Below, one piece after another: positions 54,812 to 64,000 of a stretch of 64,000 bases of DNA (its first letter is position 1; each line of letters begins with the position of its first letter). The stretch is from Alkalinema sp. CACIAM 70d (GTDB taxonomy: Bacteria > Cyanobacteriota > Cyanobacteriia > Leptolyngbyales > Leptolyngbyaceae), in NCBI GenBank assembly GCA_002148405.1, contig MUGG01000018.1, forward strand, positions 59,087-123,086, in the 5' to 3' direction. Under the pieces are notes generated by a model that saw only the letters and a program-made list of their open reading frames with translations, ran no database searches and was not told the origin of the DNA. The position numbers were made by a program, and so were the translations under genes.

Positions 54812-57800
54812 ATGGATAAGGAACTTGAAATCAAGCGCCAGTTTCTGGATGAAGCCCAAGCGTATCTCGATACGTTAGATGCTGCAATTCTTGGGATTGC
54901 AGATCAGCGAGTCGATCTCGCTAAGGTCAACGCGGCCTTGCGGGCAGCCCACTCGATTAAAGGGGGGGCTGGGATGATGGGCTTTGACCCTTTGAGCAAT
55001 CTGGCGCACCAACTGGAGGATGGGCTTAAGGCGCTCAAGCTGCAACGCGCTGACCTCGTCATGGATGCCAGCTTGGAAAATCAATTTTTTCAAGCGATCG
55101 ACTATTTACGCCAGGTCATTGAGCGCCATCGATCGCAGCCGCCTACCCCACAACAGCCCGACCCTTTGTTGATCGATCAGGCATGGCTCGATCGCGAAGT
55201 CTTGCCAGCCTTTGCGGCTTTGTGCGATCGCGTAGGTCATCCAGGGGAAGAGGATGCAACCTCCATTTTGGGGCCAGAGGATGGCCAAGACATTGCGGCC
55301 TTGCTCTTTGAAACGGAAGTAGAGGGTTGCCTCCAACGCTTGGAAGCAGTGCTAGAGGATGCCAACCAGCCTTGTCTGCGGGAGGAAGTCAATATTTTGG
55401 CCCAGGAACTGGGCGGGTTGGGGGAAATGCTGCAACTATCGGCATTTACGACCCTGTGTCACGGTGTGGGCCAGATGATCTTGGCGGCAGTTCCGGAACA
55501 GGTAGATCGGGTGGCCCGAGCCGCCTTAGCCCATTGGCGCAACAGTCAGAGCTTAGTTCTGAGTGGCCAGCGATCGGCGTTACCCACCCAGTTGATCGGC
55601 GAGGGTTTACCCGTGATCCCTCTTACAGACCTGATATCCGATGGTGGGATTCAGCCCAACCAGGGTGATGCAGGGGTGGCCGCGACAAGTTTCCACCCAG
55701 GGCCATCCGGAGACCTGGATTCCTCCTTTGTTACCCATCCAGCCGTTGATCTAGATTCTGGGACGATCGACCAGGCTGTTACAGACTCGACCGAGGCAAT
55801 GTCTCTCTCCTGGGATGACGCGATCGCGGCAGCTCAAGCGGAACCCTGGATGATGGGAGCCGTGGATCCGACTGAAAGTGCTGCCTCCTTCCCCAATCCC
55901 CTGAACGGCAAGGGCAAGGGCGAGTCTTGGTTGCCTGCAATGGCTAATTCGTCTTCGCTAAACCCCGCTTTGCTCAACCAGTGGGACGTTAAACCAGACA
56001 CGACTGCGGCGATCGAACCTGTGGATGAGGATGCGACAGTCCGGGTATCCGTGCGTTATCTTAATCAACTGAACGATATGTTTGGGGAATTGGCGATCGA
56101 ACGCAATGGACTCGACCTTTATCTCAAACGGCTTCGGAGTTTGAGCAAGTTACTCCGCGATCGCATCAAACAACTGAATCAAGCTAACAACGATGTGCGA
56201 TCGATTTACGATCGAGGATCCTTGGGGTATCCCCAGGATCCTCGGGTCGGGCTGGAACGGCCCTCGGAGCTTCGGGCTACGGCATTTTTGCCCTCCAGTC
56301 CTGGCCAAAGATGGTTCAAGGTTCAACCGGGACGGCGGGAAGAGGATGCTATCGCCGAGGCAACGGTGAATCGAGAAGCCTTCGATGCCTTGGAACTCGA
56401 TCGCTACGGGGATCTGCATGGACTGTCCCAGGAACTGATGGAGACGATCGTCCAACTTCAGGAAGTGGCCACCGATTTGGATTTGGGGCTGGATGATGCA
56501 GAACAAACGACCCGCGATCTCAACAAAACGACGAAGCAGTTACAAAGTCGCCTATCTCAGTTACGGATGCGTCCCCTCTCGGATATCACCGATCGCTTTC
56601 CCCGCGCCCTCCGAGAATTATCTTTGCAGCACAACAAAAAAGTTCACCTGCAAGTCCAGGGCCACAATCTCCTCATCGATCGCAACATTTTAGAAGCCCT
56701 GCAAGATCCCTTAATGCATCTGTTGCGAAACGCCTTTGACCATGGCATTGAATCGCCCCAGCTTCGGCTCAATCAAGGCAAACCGGAAGAGGGCTGCATT
56801 GAGATCAGTGCGACTCACCGAGGTAACCGCACCCTGATTACCTTGCGGGACGATGGCGGTGGGATCTCCCTCCACAAAATTCGGCAACGGGCGATCGCGA
56901 TGGGGCTCGATCGCAACTTGCTAGCCGCAGCCAGCGAAGCGGATTTGCTCTCCCTCATTTTTGAACCCGGTTTTAGCACCAGTGACACCGTAACCCAGAT
57001 CTCCGGACGGGGAATTGGCATGGATGTGGTGCGGGAGCATCTCAAGCAAATTCGAGGGGAAATCTCGGTGCAAACCCAAGCGGGAGAAGGTACAACATTT
57101 GTCTTGTCCATTCCCTACACCCTGTCGATCACCCGCATTCTTCTCGTGGAAAGTGCAGACATGCTCTTGGCACTGCCTAACGATGCGGTGGAAGAAATTA
57201 TTCTCCTCCAACCAGACTCCATCGAAACGCGGGAGGGGCGCAGGCTGTTGTGGCATCAAGGGGAGTGGATTCCAGCGATTCAGTTAAGCGAATGGTTACA
57301 CTTCAATTGCAATCGTCAGCCCCAAACCTTAGAGGCTCCCCCAACTATCAACGCCGACGCCATGCTAATCACCCGCCGGGGCACGGAAAAAGTGGGTATT
57401 CAAATCAACCGTTGTTGGGGAGAACAGGAAGTAGCTAGTCGGGGGGTAGCGGGGCCGCTCAAACTACCCACTGGCTTCAGTAACTGTACGATTTTGGGCG
57501 ATGGACGAGTAGTGCCTCTTGTCAACATGGGTGAACTGCTGCAGTGGATTAGTGTCCATGAACGAATGCCGCACCCAGTTATGTGGACAATGGGGACGAT
57601 CGCACAACCTCCAACCAGTCCCCAACGTCCTGCTCTGTTAGTGGTGGATGATTCCATTAATGTTCGTCGTTTTCTGGCCTTGACTTTAGAACGAGCAGGC
57701 TACCGGGTGGAACAGGCAAAAGACGGCCAAGATGCTTTGGATAAATTAAAAGGAGGCTTGCAGGTCTCCGCTGTAATCTGCGATGTGGAAATGCCGCGCT

Positions 57801-58000
57801 TGGATGGGTTTGGCCTGTTGAGTCAATTGAAGTCAGACCATAATCTCAAAGCCTTACCGATCGCAATGTTGACCTCGCGAAGTGGTGACAAACATCGACG
57901 AATGGCAACGGGACTGGGCGCGAACGCTTACTTCACCAAACCCTATAACGAACAAGAATTATTGAAAACTTTGCAAACAATGGTGCAAATTGCTGTTTAA
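54812..58000 (+). CDS. CheA-type hybrid histidine kinase (PixL/PilL-like)
   Basis: The 1062-residue kinase has an N-terminal HPt with H47 (AAHSIKGGAGMMGF), a second HPt-like helical segment lacking the His (about 165-240), an acidic linker, the dimerisation region, HATPase_c (LRNAFDHGIE; RGIGMDV), a CheW-like regulatory domain and a C-terminal receiver with D991 (VICDVEMPRLDG). It should phosphorylate itself, its own receiver and the CheY and PatA-type regulators encoded upstream. Length and order match PixL. It is the last gene of operon 1, followed by the hairpin at 58067. Confidence 0.94.
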   Translation: MDKELEIKRQFLDEAQAYLDTLDAAILGIADQRVDLAKVNAALRAAHSIKGGAGMMGFDPLSNLAHQLEDGLKALKLQRADLVMDASLENQFFQAIDYLRQVIERHRSQPPTPQQPDPLLIDQAWLDREVLPAFAALCDRVGHPGEEDATSILGPEDGQDIAALLFETEVEGCLQRLEAVLEDANQPCLREEVNILAQELGGLGEMLQLSAFTTLCHGVGQMILAAVPEQVDRVARAALAHWRNSQSLVLSGQRSALPTQLIGEGLPVIPLTDLISDGGIQPNQGDAGVAATSFHPGPSGDLDSSFVTHPAVDLDSGTIDQAVTDSTEAMSLSWDDAIAAAQAEPWMMGAVDPTESAASFPNPLNGKGKGESWLPAMANSSSLNPALLNQWDVKPDTTAAIEPVDEDATVRVSVRYLNQLNDMFGELAIERNGLDLYLKRLRSLSKLLRDRIKQLNQANNDVRSIYDRGSLGYPQDPRVGLERPSELRATAFLPSSPGQRWFKVQPGRREEDAIAEATVNREAFDALELDRYGDLHGLSQELMETIVQLQEVATDLDLGLDDAEQTTRDLNKTTKQLQSRLSQLRMRPLSDITDRFPRALRELSLQHNKKVHLQVQGHNLLIDRNILEALQDPLMHLLRNAFDHGIESPQLRLNQGKPEEGCIEISATHRGNRTLITLRDDGGGISLHKIRQRAIAMGLDRNLLAAASEADLLSLIFEPGFSTSDTVTQISGRGIGMDVVREHLKQIRGEISVQTQAGEGTTFVLSIPYTLSITRILLVESADMLLALPNDAVEEIILLQPDSIETREGRRLLWHQGEWIPAIQLSEWLHFNCNRQPQTLEAPPTINADAMLITRRGTEKVGIQINRCWGEQEVASRGVAGPLKLPTGFSNCTILGDGRVVPLVNMGELLQWISVHERMPHPVMWTMGTIAQPPTSPQRPALLVVDDSINVRRFLALTLERAGYRVEQAKDGQDALDKLKGGLQVSAVICDVEMPRLDGFGLLSQLKSDHNLKALPIAMLTSRSGDKHRRMATGLGANAYFTKPYNEQELLKTLQTMVQIAV

Positions 58001-59554
58001 CTGACCCTTCACTGAGGTTTGCCCCCAATTTCTCGCCCTTAGCCTAGAGATGGCCTCTTCTTGTCTGCTCCAACTCCCTAGTTGGAGCCTAGCTCCCGCT
58101 AAGATTCATACTTTCCGACAATTAGCAATCACCCACTGTAACAATGCGCAATCTTCTCAAAGCCGATCTTGTTTGTCCAGAGAGTAGGTATTCAAAGTGT
58201 TTAAGCCATCAAAGTTTGAATTTAGAATCAAACGTAATTTTCTAAAAAAGATTAAAAAGAGTTAATTTTTGTTGCTTTTTAATTTCAGTTCCCCTAAAGA
58301 TTGAAGTTCAAGCGAATAAACTTTTAAAAAATAATTTTCATTGCTTCTCTGCCATCTCCTCGTTTAGGCAGTTCTGTCAAGGTATATAGGCTTTTGGAAA
58401 GAGTTAATCCCGATCGATGGGCCAACGATGGGTCTGAAGTCCAAGACGAGGTTATATTTTTTCTGTGAATCATCTTCCCAAAGTGAGATCTTGCTTTTTT
58501 CCCACATAAACTATTAAGCTAGCAGTGACAACAGGAGCTTCACTGAATATCAGTGAAGAATGTGATGTTGATGCAGCATGTTCATAGATGAATGAATTGG
58601 GAATCTCCTACTTCTGTCGTTCAATTTCGACCATTCCATGGTTAGTCATTTCAATGATGGCAACGGGTTTAGTTTGAATTGTGAGTCAGTTTGAAAGTTT
58701 TAACCGAAAACTTTCACAGGGTGAATATTCCGATGATTGCTTTTAGGGCGTATGTATTTTTCATCATGAAAATTCCTTTTGTCTTCTAGGATACAAAGTG
58801 GTGTTGTTCCGTTCAATTTAATTACATTACCGATCCTTTTGAACAGGGATATAGAAGATATCCCACGCACTGAATTAAATACCTTTAGTTCGGTTGAATT
58901 GGAGAACCCCTCGATAAAGATTTTGGTGTCAAAATATACTGCTCGCAGTGCGGATAGATTTCTTATGGGGTAAAACTTCATATGCTTGATCTAATTCTGT
59001 GACCTCGCTATTGCAGGCATTGTTCTTATTCAATTAGAGCAGTCGTGAACTCTAGAGAATATGTACTTTTCATGGTCTTTAAATGTGGTTTTCCAGTCTA
59101 ACGGTTGAAAACTCCACAAGATTTGCACAACAGTTGATCAGTCTAAATAGTAGCTTTGATCAGGTTGCTCAATTCAAGAGCATGAAAATTCTCTGGTATT
59201 AATTCATCGATCGTACAGCCTATGAATTAGTCAGATGTTCCTAAAATCGTCATTCAGTAATTATTCATGAACAGCGGTTGATCATTGGCGTTGGCTAATC
59301 TTAAAAGTGACCGATCTATAACTTTGTCAGTTGTTTTTAGCAATCTCTACATTTTACTTTCAGATGTTAATGTATTCAATCGGCGATCTAAGGATTGCCA
59401 GAGTTTTTGCTGAAACAAAGACAATGTTTAACGTGCAATTTTTATGATTTCTGAGCACTCGCTCTACTAATTAATCTGGTGAGTTTTTGGCATCTATATC
59501 ACTGCTATTCGGTGATTTTTGTTGACCAAATTATGAGGAATGAGAGAACGCGGC
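58001..59554. other. 1.55-kb AT-rich leader before pix operon 2
   Basis: No convincing gene; the 93-codon minus-strand frame at 58700-58981 has no recognisable features. A perfect 9-bp hairpin GCTCCAACT-CCCT-AGTTGGAGC at 58067-58088 may mark the end of the operon 1 transcript, although no T run follows. The element at 58487-58523 matches the leader of operon 1. Confidence 0.55.
58487..58523 (+). promoter_or_regulatory. Conserved upstream element, copy 2 (pix operon 2)
   Basis: GATCTTGCTTTTTTCCCACA, then TAAACTATTAAGCTAGC. About 30 of 37 positions agree with 48428-48464. It lies about 1030 bases before the operon. Promoter or regulator site is inferred only from conservation. Confidence 0.55.
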
Positions 59555-60589
59555 ATGAATACGCTACCTTCCGTCAGCTATCGCTCGTTTGAACGGTTAC
59601 ATCCCTTAAATCTGTTGGCCCAGCTCAGTAGTCGTCAAACTACAGGACGGCTGCAAGTTACGAGTGAGGCAACCGTTTGGTCAATTTATCTCGATCGTGG
59701 GCAACTGACCTATGCCACGAATTTGGTTGATCCCTTTGGTCGGTTGGAGCGCCATCTAGGATCCTTGGCGGCGCACATACCGAGCCTAACTGCTGAGGTT
59801 CGAGAAGAAATGCGATCGCGGTTTGAACATACTATTCGAACCCAATCCACCATTGAGCCAGACTATCGAGCCATCTGTTGGTTAGTCGATCAAGGCTATC
59901 TCACAAATGATGATGCGATCGCACTAATCGAGAATTTGGCTAAGGAAGTTTTAGCAGGCTTTCTCGAAATTAAAACGGGTCACTTTGCACCGATTGACAA
60001 TGCTGTGCTCAGCCAAGCACCTATTTTTGGACGCTTGGAACTGCGACCCCTAGTAGAACATTGCCAAACTCAGATTCGTCAACGCCAGAACCCTGCTTCA
60101 GCAGTTGCCCGCTCCACTCCATCAGCCCTACGTCTTACCCAACTCAGTCCTGATCCCAGTGCCCCCAGTGCTAATTCCGTCACAGACCAGCCTCCAAACC
60201 CACTGGAACCGAGCCGTACCAAAGACCACTACACGATCGTCTGTATTGACGATAGCCCCACAGTACTCCAGGCCATTAACTGTTTTCTCGATGATCAAAA
60301 CTTCTCGGTCATCATGATTAACGATCCCGTTAAAGCACTCATGCAGGTAGTGCGTAGCAAACCCGATTTAATTCTGCTAGACGTTGGCATGCCCAACCTT
60401 GATGGCTATGAGTTGTGTTCGTTACTGCGGCGACATCCCAGTAGCAAAAACATTCCTATCATTATGGTGACGGGGCATACTGGCTTCATCGATCGAGCCA
60501 AGGCAAAATTAGTTGGCGCATCGGGTTATCTAACCAAGCCCTTCAACCAAGCTGATCTGTTGAAAACAGTCTTTAAGCATTTGACCTAG
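59555..60589 (+). CDS. PatA/PixG-like response regulator, second copy
   Basis: The protein is 344 residues from ATG 59555. It is closely similar along its length to the protein at 49233: MNTLPSVSYRSFERLHPLNL, WSIYLDRGQLTY, and an almost identical receiver domain (LILLDVGMPNLDGYELC with D276). The linker between PATAN and receiver differs most. It begins the second pixGHIJ-ordered operon and probably arose by tandem duplication. Confidence 0.92.
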   Translation: MNTLPSVSYRSFERLHPLNLLAQLSSRQTTGRLQVTSEATVWSIYLDRGQLTYATNLVDPFGRLERHLGSLAAHIPSLTAEVREEMRSRFEHTIRTQSTIEPDYRAICWLVDQGYLTNDDAIALIENLAKEVLAGFLEIKTGHFAPIDNAVLSQAPIFGRLELRPLVEHCQTQIRQRQNPASAVARSTPSALRLTQLSPDPSAPSANSVTDQPPNPLEPSRTKDHYTIVCIDDSPTVLQAINCFLDDQNFSVIMINDPVKALMQVVRSKPDLILLDVGMPNLDGYELCSLLRRHPSSKNIPIIMVTGHTGFIDRAKAKLVGASGYLTKPFNQADLLKTVFKHLT

Positions 60590-60595
60590 AGTAGG

Positions 60596-60638
60596 CAATT
60601 GCTAGGCATACAATCACTAGGCATGTAATCGCTAGGAG
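60596..60638. repeat. Degenerate 15-bp repeat after the second pixG-like gene
   Basis: AATTGCTAGGCATAC, AATCACTAGGCATGT and AATCGCTAGG follow one another with small changes. Confidence 0.75.
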
Positions 60639-60715
60639 AGCCTGTCACAACAGGGTGCAGTGAGACGATGCAAAAACATGAGGTTTACATGGTTTCATCA
60701 TTTATCGGAACAAAA

Positions 60716-61078
60716 ATGGCAACGATTTTGGTTGTGGAAGATACTCCCTCAGAAATGGAACTACTGAGTCATTATCTACGGGAGAGTGGGTATACCGTCA
60801 TTGGCACGGCAAATGCGAAAGACGCTCTACAGTTAGCCCTAGAGCAGAAACCGGATGTGATTGTCAGCGATGTGGTTATGCCGGGAATGAGTGGGTTTGA
60901 ACTCTGCCGCAGCCTGCGGAAACAGCCGGAAACAGCGAAGATCCCGGTAATTTTCTGCACCTCCAAAAACCAAGACATCGATCGCCTGTGGGGCATGAAA
61001 CAGGGAGCCAATGCCTACATTACCAAACCGTTTACCCGTGAGGCATTAGTTCAAGCGATTCAAACGGTCAAACTCTAA
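60716..61078 (+). CDS. CheY-like response regulator (PixH/PilH type), second copy
   Basis: The protein is 120 residues from ATG 60716 (MATILVVEDTPSEMELLSHY); the frame extends upstream to 60668 without support. The phospho-acceptor is D52, with CTSK and ITKPFT completing the pocket. It is highly similar to the regulator at 50550. The 3' end lies in a 15-bp direct duplication (CGGTCAAACTCTAAT at 61065-61094) that contains the stop codon. Confidence 0.92.
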   Translation: MATILVVEDTPSEMELLSHYLRESGYTVIGTANAKDALQLALEQKPDVIVSDVVMPGMSGFELCRSLRKQPETAKIPVIFCTSKNQDIDRLWGMKQGANAYITKPFTREALVQAIQTVKL

Positions 61079-61132
61079 TCGGTCAAACTCTAATTTTCTT
61101 CCTGCAATCCTCCCTTTCAGGCGTGAATTCCC

Positions 61133-61627
61133 ATGAATCGATCGACATTAGCTGCGCCAGCCCCTCGGGGGGCACTAACGACCCTTGAAACGGGTTATTT
61201 GCGAGTGACGCTGCCCAATCAAATCCAGGCGGTTGTCCCCATGAATGCAGTCCAGGAAGTTCTGGCATTACCGATTCATCGCATTACGGCGATCCCCAAT
61301 ATGCCCGTTCCAGTCCTCGGTTTGATGAATCGACGCAGTCAAATTCTTTGGCTTGTGGATTTGGCAAATTTGTTAGGCGTGGGGAGCTTAGAACTGAATC
61401 GCCAAACCCAACCGATCGTGGTTCTTAAGCAGGGGAATACGCTAGTAGGCTTTGCCGTCGCTGAAGTCGAAGGCATGATTGCCCTCAATCCTGATACTTT
61501 TCAAGTGCCGACCCACACCCCCCCTAGCCTACTACCCTATCTTCAGGGCTGTACAGTACAGAATACCGATATTGTGCTGGTGCTTAATCCCGAAGCCATT
61601 CTGCAAGCCCCTGTCCTACAAATTTAG
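61133..61627 (+). CDS. CheW-like adaptor (PixI/PilI type), second copy
   Basis: The protein is 164 residues from ATG 61133. It is a CheW fold like its paralogue at 51062: NQIQAVVPMNAVQEVLALPI, ITAIPNMPVPVLGLMNRRSQ. It should couple the following receptor to a CheA kinase, which would lie beyond the window end or be shared with operon 1. Confidence 0.91.
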   Translation: MNRSTLAAPAPRGALTTLETGYLRVTLPNQIQAVVPMNAVQEVLALPIHRITAIPNMPVPVLGLMNRRSQILWLVDLANLLGVGSLELNRQTQPIVVLKQGNTLVGFAVAEVEGMIALNPDTFQVPTHTPPSLLPYLQGCTVQNTDIVLVLNPEAILQAPVLQI

Positions 61628-61856
61628 CCTAGTGGGTCTTAGACCATTTAGACCATTACTGAAGAGTGATCTCCAGCGTTGACTGTGCGGTCATGATTGT
61701 AACAACTTGGCGCGGCAGTCTGCGTTCATAGGCAATCTCTGCCAACATTTAGAGGGTGCTCAAGCGCATTGACGTCATCATTAACGTGGTTATTGACGTA
61801 ATCATCAACACATCTACTAACGTAATTATTCTGTCCGGATACTTCGCTGAATTCTT

Positions 61857-64000
61857 ATGGTTGACCAACTCAACTCAACAACCACTAGTCGCATGAGTCC
61901 TACCTCTCGGGCTGAGATTGCTGATGCTACGCTCAGTTCATCGGCAATTCCTGCCACACCTCCAGAAGCTTTACCAAAACTCCAAACCCGATCGCCCAAA
62001 CGCCACTGGAATCGGCTGATCCAACAAACTCAGCAAACCAGCCTCCGCACCAAAGCCACCGCGTTGGCGATCGTCCTGAGTACTTTGCCCATTATCGGGA
62101 TCGGGGGATTGGCCTATAGCGTAGCCGACCGTACCCTTTCCCAGCAAATTACCCAAGCGGAAATTGCCCAGGCCAAAGGGTTGGCAGATAAACTCAATCG
62201 CTTCATGAACGAACGGTTAGGCGATATCTTGGTACTGTCGCGCCAGCCCGCTTTCGTCAATGAGCGACTTCGGAAAGCCCTCGATCGACAAGATAAAGAT
62301 GATCTCTTGAGTCGCTTCGTTGAAGCCTACGGGGTCTATGAAAGTGTGGCGGTATTTGATCTCAATGGGGATGTGGTGGCCCAATCTGCTGGGGATAAAT
62401 TAGCCAATCACCGCGATCGCACCTATTTCCAGCAAGCCATTGCCACCCGCACACCCATCATTACGTCTCCTGAGAAATCCATTACCACAGGACGATGGGT
62501 TATTCACATTGCGGCCCCGCTGATTGATGACAGTAGCCGCAAATTAATCGGAGTCGTGCGGACGCGCATTCCAATCGAAAAACTGGATGACATTGCCCGC
62601 CCCTTTGCAGCGAATGGTGCCAACTACCACGCAATTGACGGATCGGGCAACATTTTTCTGGCATCGGATGCTCGGCGCGAACAGAACTTTGGACAATCCG
62701 CTGCCCAAGAATTTCCAGCGATCGCGAGTCTGCTCAATCAACGGCAAGAGGGAACTGCCATTGGCAAACACGACGGGGAAGAGCAGTTAACTGGGTACGC
62801 CCCAGTACAGCGCTTAGAAGGGCTAGATTTGCGCTGGGGGGCAATTATTAACTTGCCGAGCAATATCGCCTTTGCGCCCCAGCGATCGCTACTCACCACC
62901 ATTGCGATAGGAACCGCCCTGACGGCCCTAGGAGTTGGCTTCCTAGCCGCTTGGTTAGCCCGTCGGGGGACGCAGCCTTTGCTAGAGGCAAGCCGTGCCG
63001 TGCAAGCGTTGGGAGACGGCAAACTCGATACCCGTCTCCAAGTTCAAGGGCAAGACGAGTTGGCCCTTCTTGGGGATAACATTAACCAGATGGCCGTCCA
63101 GTTAGAGCAACTGATTACCCAGCAAACTCGCAGTGCGGAACAGTCTAATCTGCTCAGTAAAGTAGTGGTCAATATCCGTCGATCCCTAAAATTTGAAGAT
63201 ATTTTGAAAACAGGTGTGGAAGAAATTCGGGACTTCCTGAAGTGCGATCGGGTGGTGATCTATCGCTTTAACCCCGATTGGATCAGTGGGGTGATTACCG
63301 CTGAATCAGTTTCCTCCGGGTGGCCGATCGCCCTAGGGCAAACCATTGAAGATCCCCTGACACCCGGCACCCTTGATCGCTACCGCAGTGGACGAGTCTG
63401 GACGATCGACGATTGGAGCCAGCAAAATTTAACCGATTGTCACTGCAAGATTTTGGAAAAGCTAGCTGTGAAGGCCAATATGGTGGCTCCAATCATGCGG
63501 GCAGGAGAACTGATTGGCTTACTCTGTGCCCACCAATGCGAGGCTCCCCGTCACTGGGAGGCGGAAGAGATTGACTTCTTTAAGCAACTCTCGACCCAAA
63601 TCGGCTTTGCCCTCGACCAAGCTCTTTTATTAGAACAAACCGAACAGGCCCGACAAACCGCAGAAACCCTCTCCGAAGAACGACGTAAGCAGAAAGACAA
63701 TCTCCAGATGCAGTTGTTGGAACTGCTATCGAACGTGGAAGGGGCCGCCATGGGAAATCTGACGGTACGGGCCGACGTGAATGCGGGCGATATCGGAACA
63801 GTCGCCGACTTCTTTAACTCGATTATTGAAAGTTTGAGAACGATCGTCTTGCAGGTCAAGGATTCCGCCACCCAGGTGAACCAATCCCTTGCAGCCAACG
63901 AAATGGCGATTTTGCAATTGGCGGAAGAATCGGGACGGCAAGCTGAAGAAACCGATCGCACTCTGGGATCTCTGGCCACCATGGCGCAGTCCATCCGTGC
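61857..64000 (+). CDS. Methyl-accepting receptor with Cache, HAMP and GAF domains, second copy (3' end outside window)
   Basis: The frame is open from ATG 61857 (MVDQLNSTTTSRMSP) to the window end, giving 714 residues. It aligns with the receptor at 51839: membrane span about 68-90, Cache-like region (YESVAVFDLNGDVVAQSAGD), second span, HAMP, GAF and the start of the signalling domain. The GAF motif LTDCHCKILEKLAVKANMVAP carries C528-H529, the canonical bilin-attachment position. The methyl-accepting tip lies outside the window. Confidence 0.9.
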   Translation, partial: MVDQLNSTTTSRMSPTSRAEIADATLSSSAIPATPPEALPKLQTRSPKRHWNRLIQQTQQTSLRTKATALAIVLSTLPIIGIGGLAYSVADRTLSQQITQAEIAQAKGLADKLNRFMNERLGDILVLSRQPAFVNERLRKALDRQDKDDLLSRFVEAYGVYESVAVFDLNGDVVAQSAGDKLANHRDRTYFQQAIATRTPIITSPEKSITTGRWVIHIAAPLIDDSSRKLIGVVRTRIPIEKLDDIARPFAANGANYHAIDGSGNIFLASDARREQNFGQSAAQEFPAIASLLNQRQEGTAIGKHDGEEQLTGYAPVQRLEGLDLRWGAIINLPSNIAFAPQRSLLTTIAIGTALTALGVGFLAAWLARRGTQPLLEASRAVQALGDGKLDTRLQVQGQDELALLGDNINQMAVQLEQLITQQTRSAEQSNLLSKVVVNIRRSLKFEDILKTGVEEIRDFLKCDRVVIYRFNPDWISGVITAESVSSGWPIALGQTIEDPLTPGTLDRYRSGRVWTIDDWSQQNLTDCHCKILEKLAVKANMVAPIMRAGELIGLLCAHQCEAPRHWEAEEIDFFKQLSTQIGFALDQALLLEQTEQARQTAETLSEERRKQKDNLQMQLLELLSNVEGAAMGNLTVRADVNAGDIGTVADFFNSIIESLRTIVLQVKDSATQVNQSLAANEMAILQLAEESGRQAEETDRTLGSLATMAQSIR

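Noticed and set aside
58700..58981. 93-codon minus-strand frame in the leader of pix operon 2
   Set aside because: AT-rich, no family resemblance, no ribosome binding site, and no counterpart in the leader of operon 1.

Overview
The window is chromosomal DNA of a cyanobacterium. It carries psbK (photosystem II), psaC (photosystem I), crtR, menB, a GUN4-domain gene and a COP23-domain gene, and the octamer GCGATCGC (HIP1) recurs throughout. Two PatA/PixG-type motility operons suggest a phototactic, type IV pilus-using strain, probably filamentous and Leptolyngbya-like; the genus cannot be fixed from sequence alone.

Layout. 1-6.1 kb: end of a WD40 gene, a LabA/NYN gene, a palindromic MITE-like element, an LmeA-family gene, corA, a phasin-like gene between two related 14-bp repeat arrays, the SRP RNA gene, a YciI gene and a 2H phosphoesterase gene. 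6.5-13.6 kb: a 1267-residue hybrid histidine kinase, an SNase-like gene, rsmB broken by a frameshift, and a TerB-like gene. 13.7-17.9 kb: small membrane proteins, a 2OG-Fe(II) oxygenase, a DUF1802 gene, then DAHP synthase behind two consecutive aromatic-amino-acid attenuators. 18-25 kb: CBS and TPR proteins, aspS, a DAACS symporter and menB.

25-29.2 kb is an accessory island: a doubly damaged hicA with intact hicB, two RelE/ParE-type toxin-antitoxin pairs, an AlbA/Schlafen-type ATP-binding protein, and scattered decayed copies of what look like restriction-modification or helicase genes. 29.5-47.7 kb: a secreted protein, a GUN4 protein, psbK, a beta-repeat protein, tgt, a vapBC-like pair, ubiD, two frameshifted cell-surface glycan genes, psaC, an HdrB-like gene, crtR, a COP23 gene, pyk and a phosphohexomutase gene.

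49.2-64 kb holds two tandem paralogous chemotaxis-type operons of pixGHIJL order. The first is complete (PatA-type regulator, CheY, CheW, MCP with GAF, CheA hybrid). The second runs off the window inside its MCP gene. Each follows a roughly 1.5-kb AT-rich gene-free leader containing a shared element of about 37 bp.

The most interesting signals are the double attenuator ahead of DAHP synthase (two F/Y/W-rich leader peptides, each with mutually exclusive antiterminator and terminator hairpins), the paired pix operons with their shared upstream element, the nonsense-mutated hicA whose ancestral frame still overlaps hicB by ATGA, and a set of single-base homopolymer deletions that break three genes.
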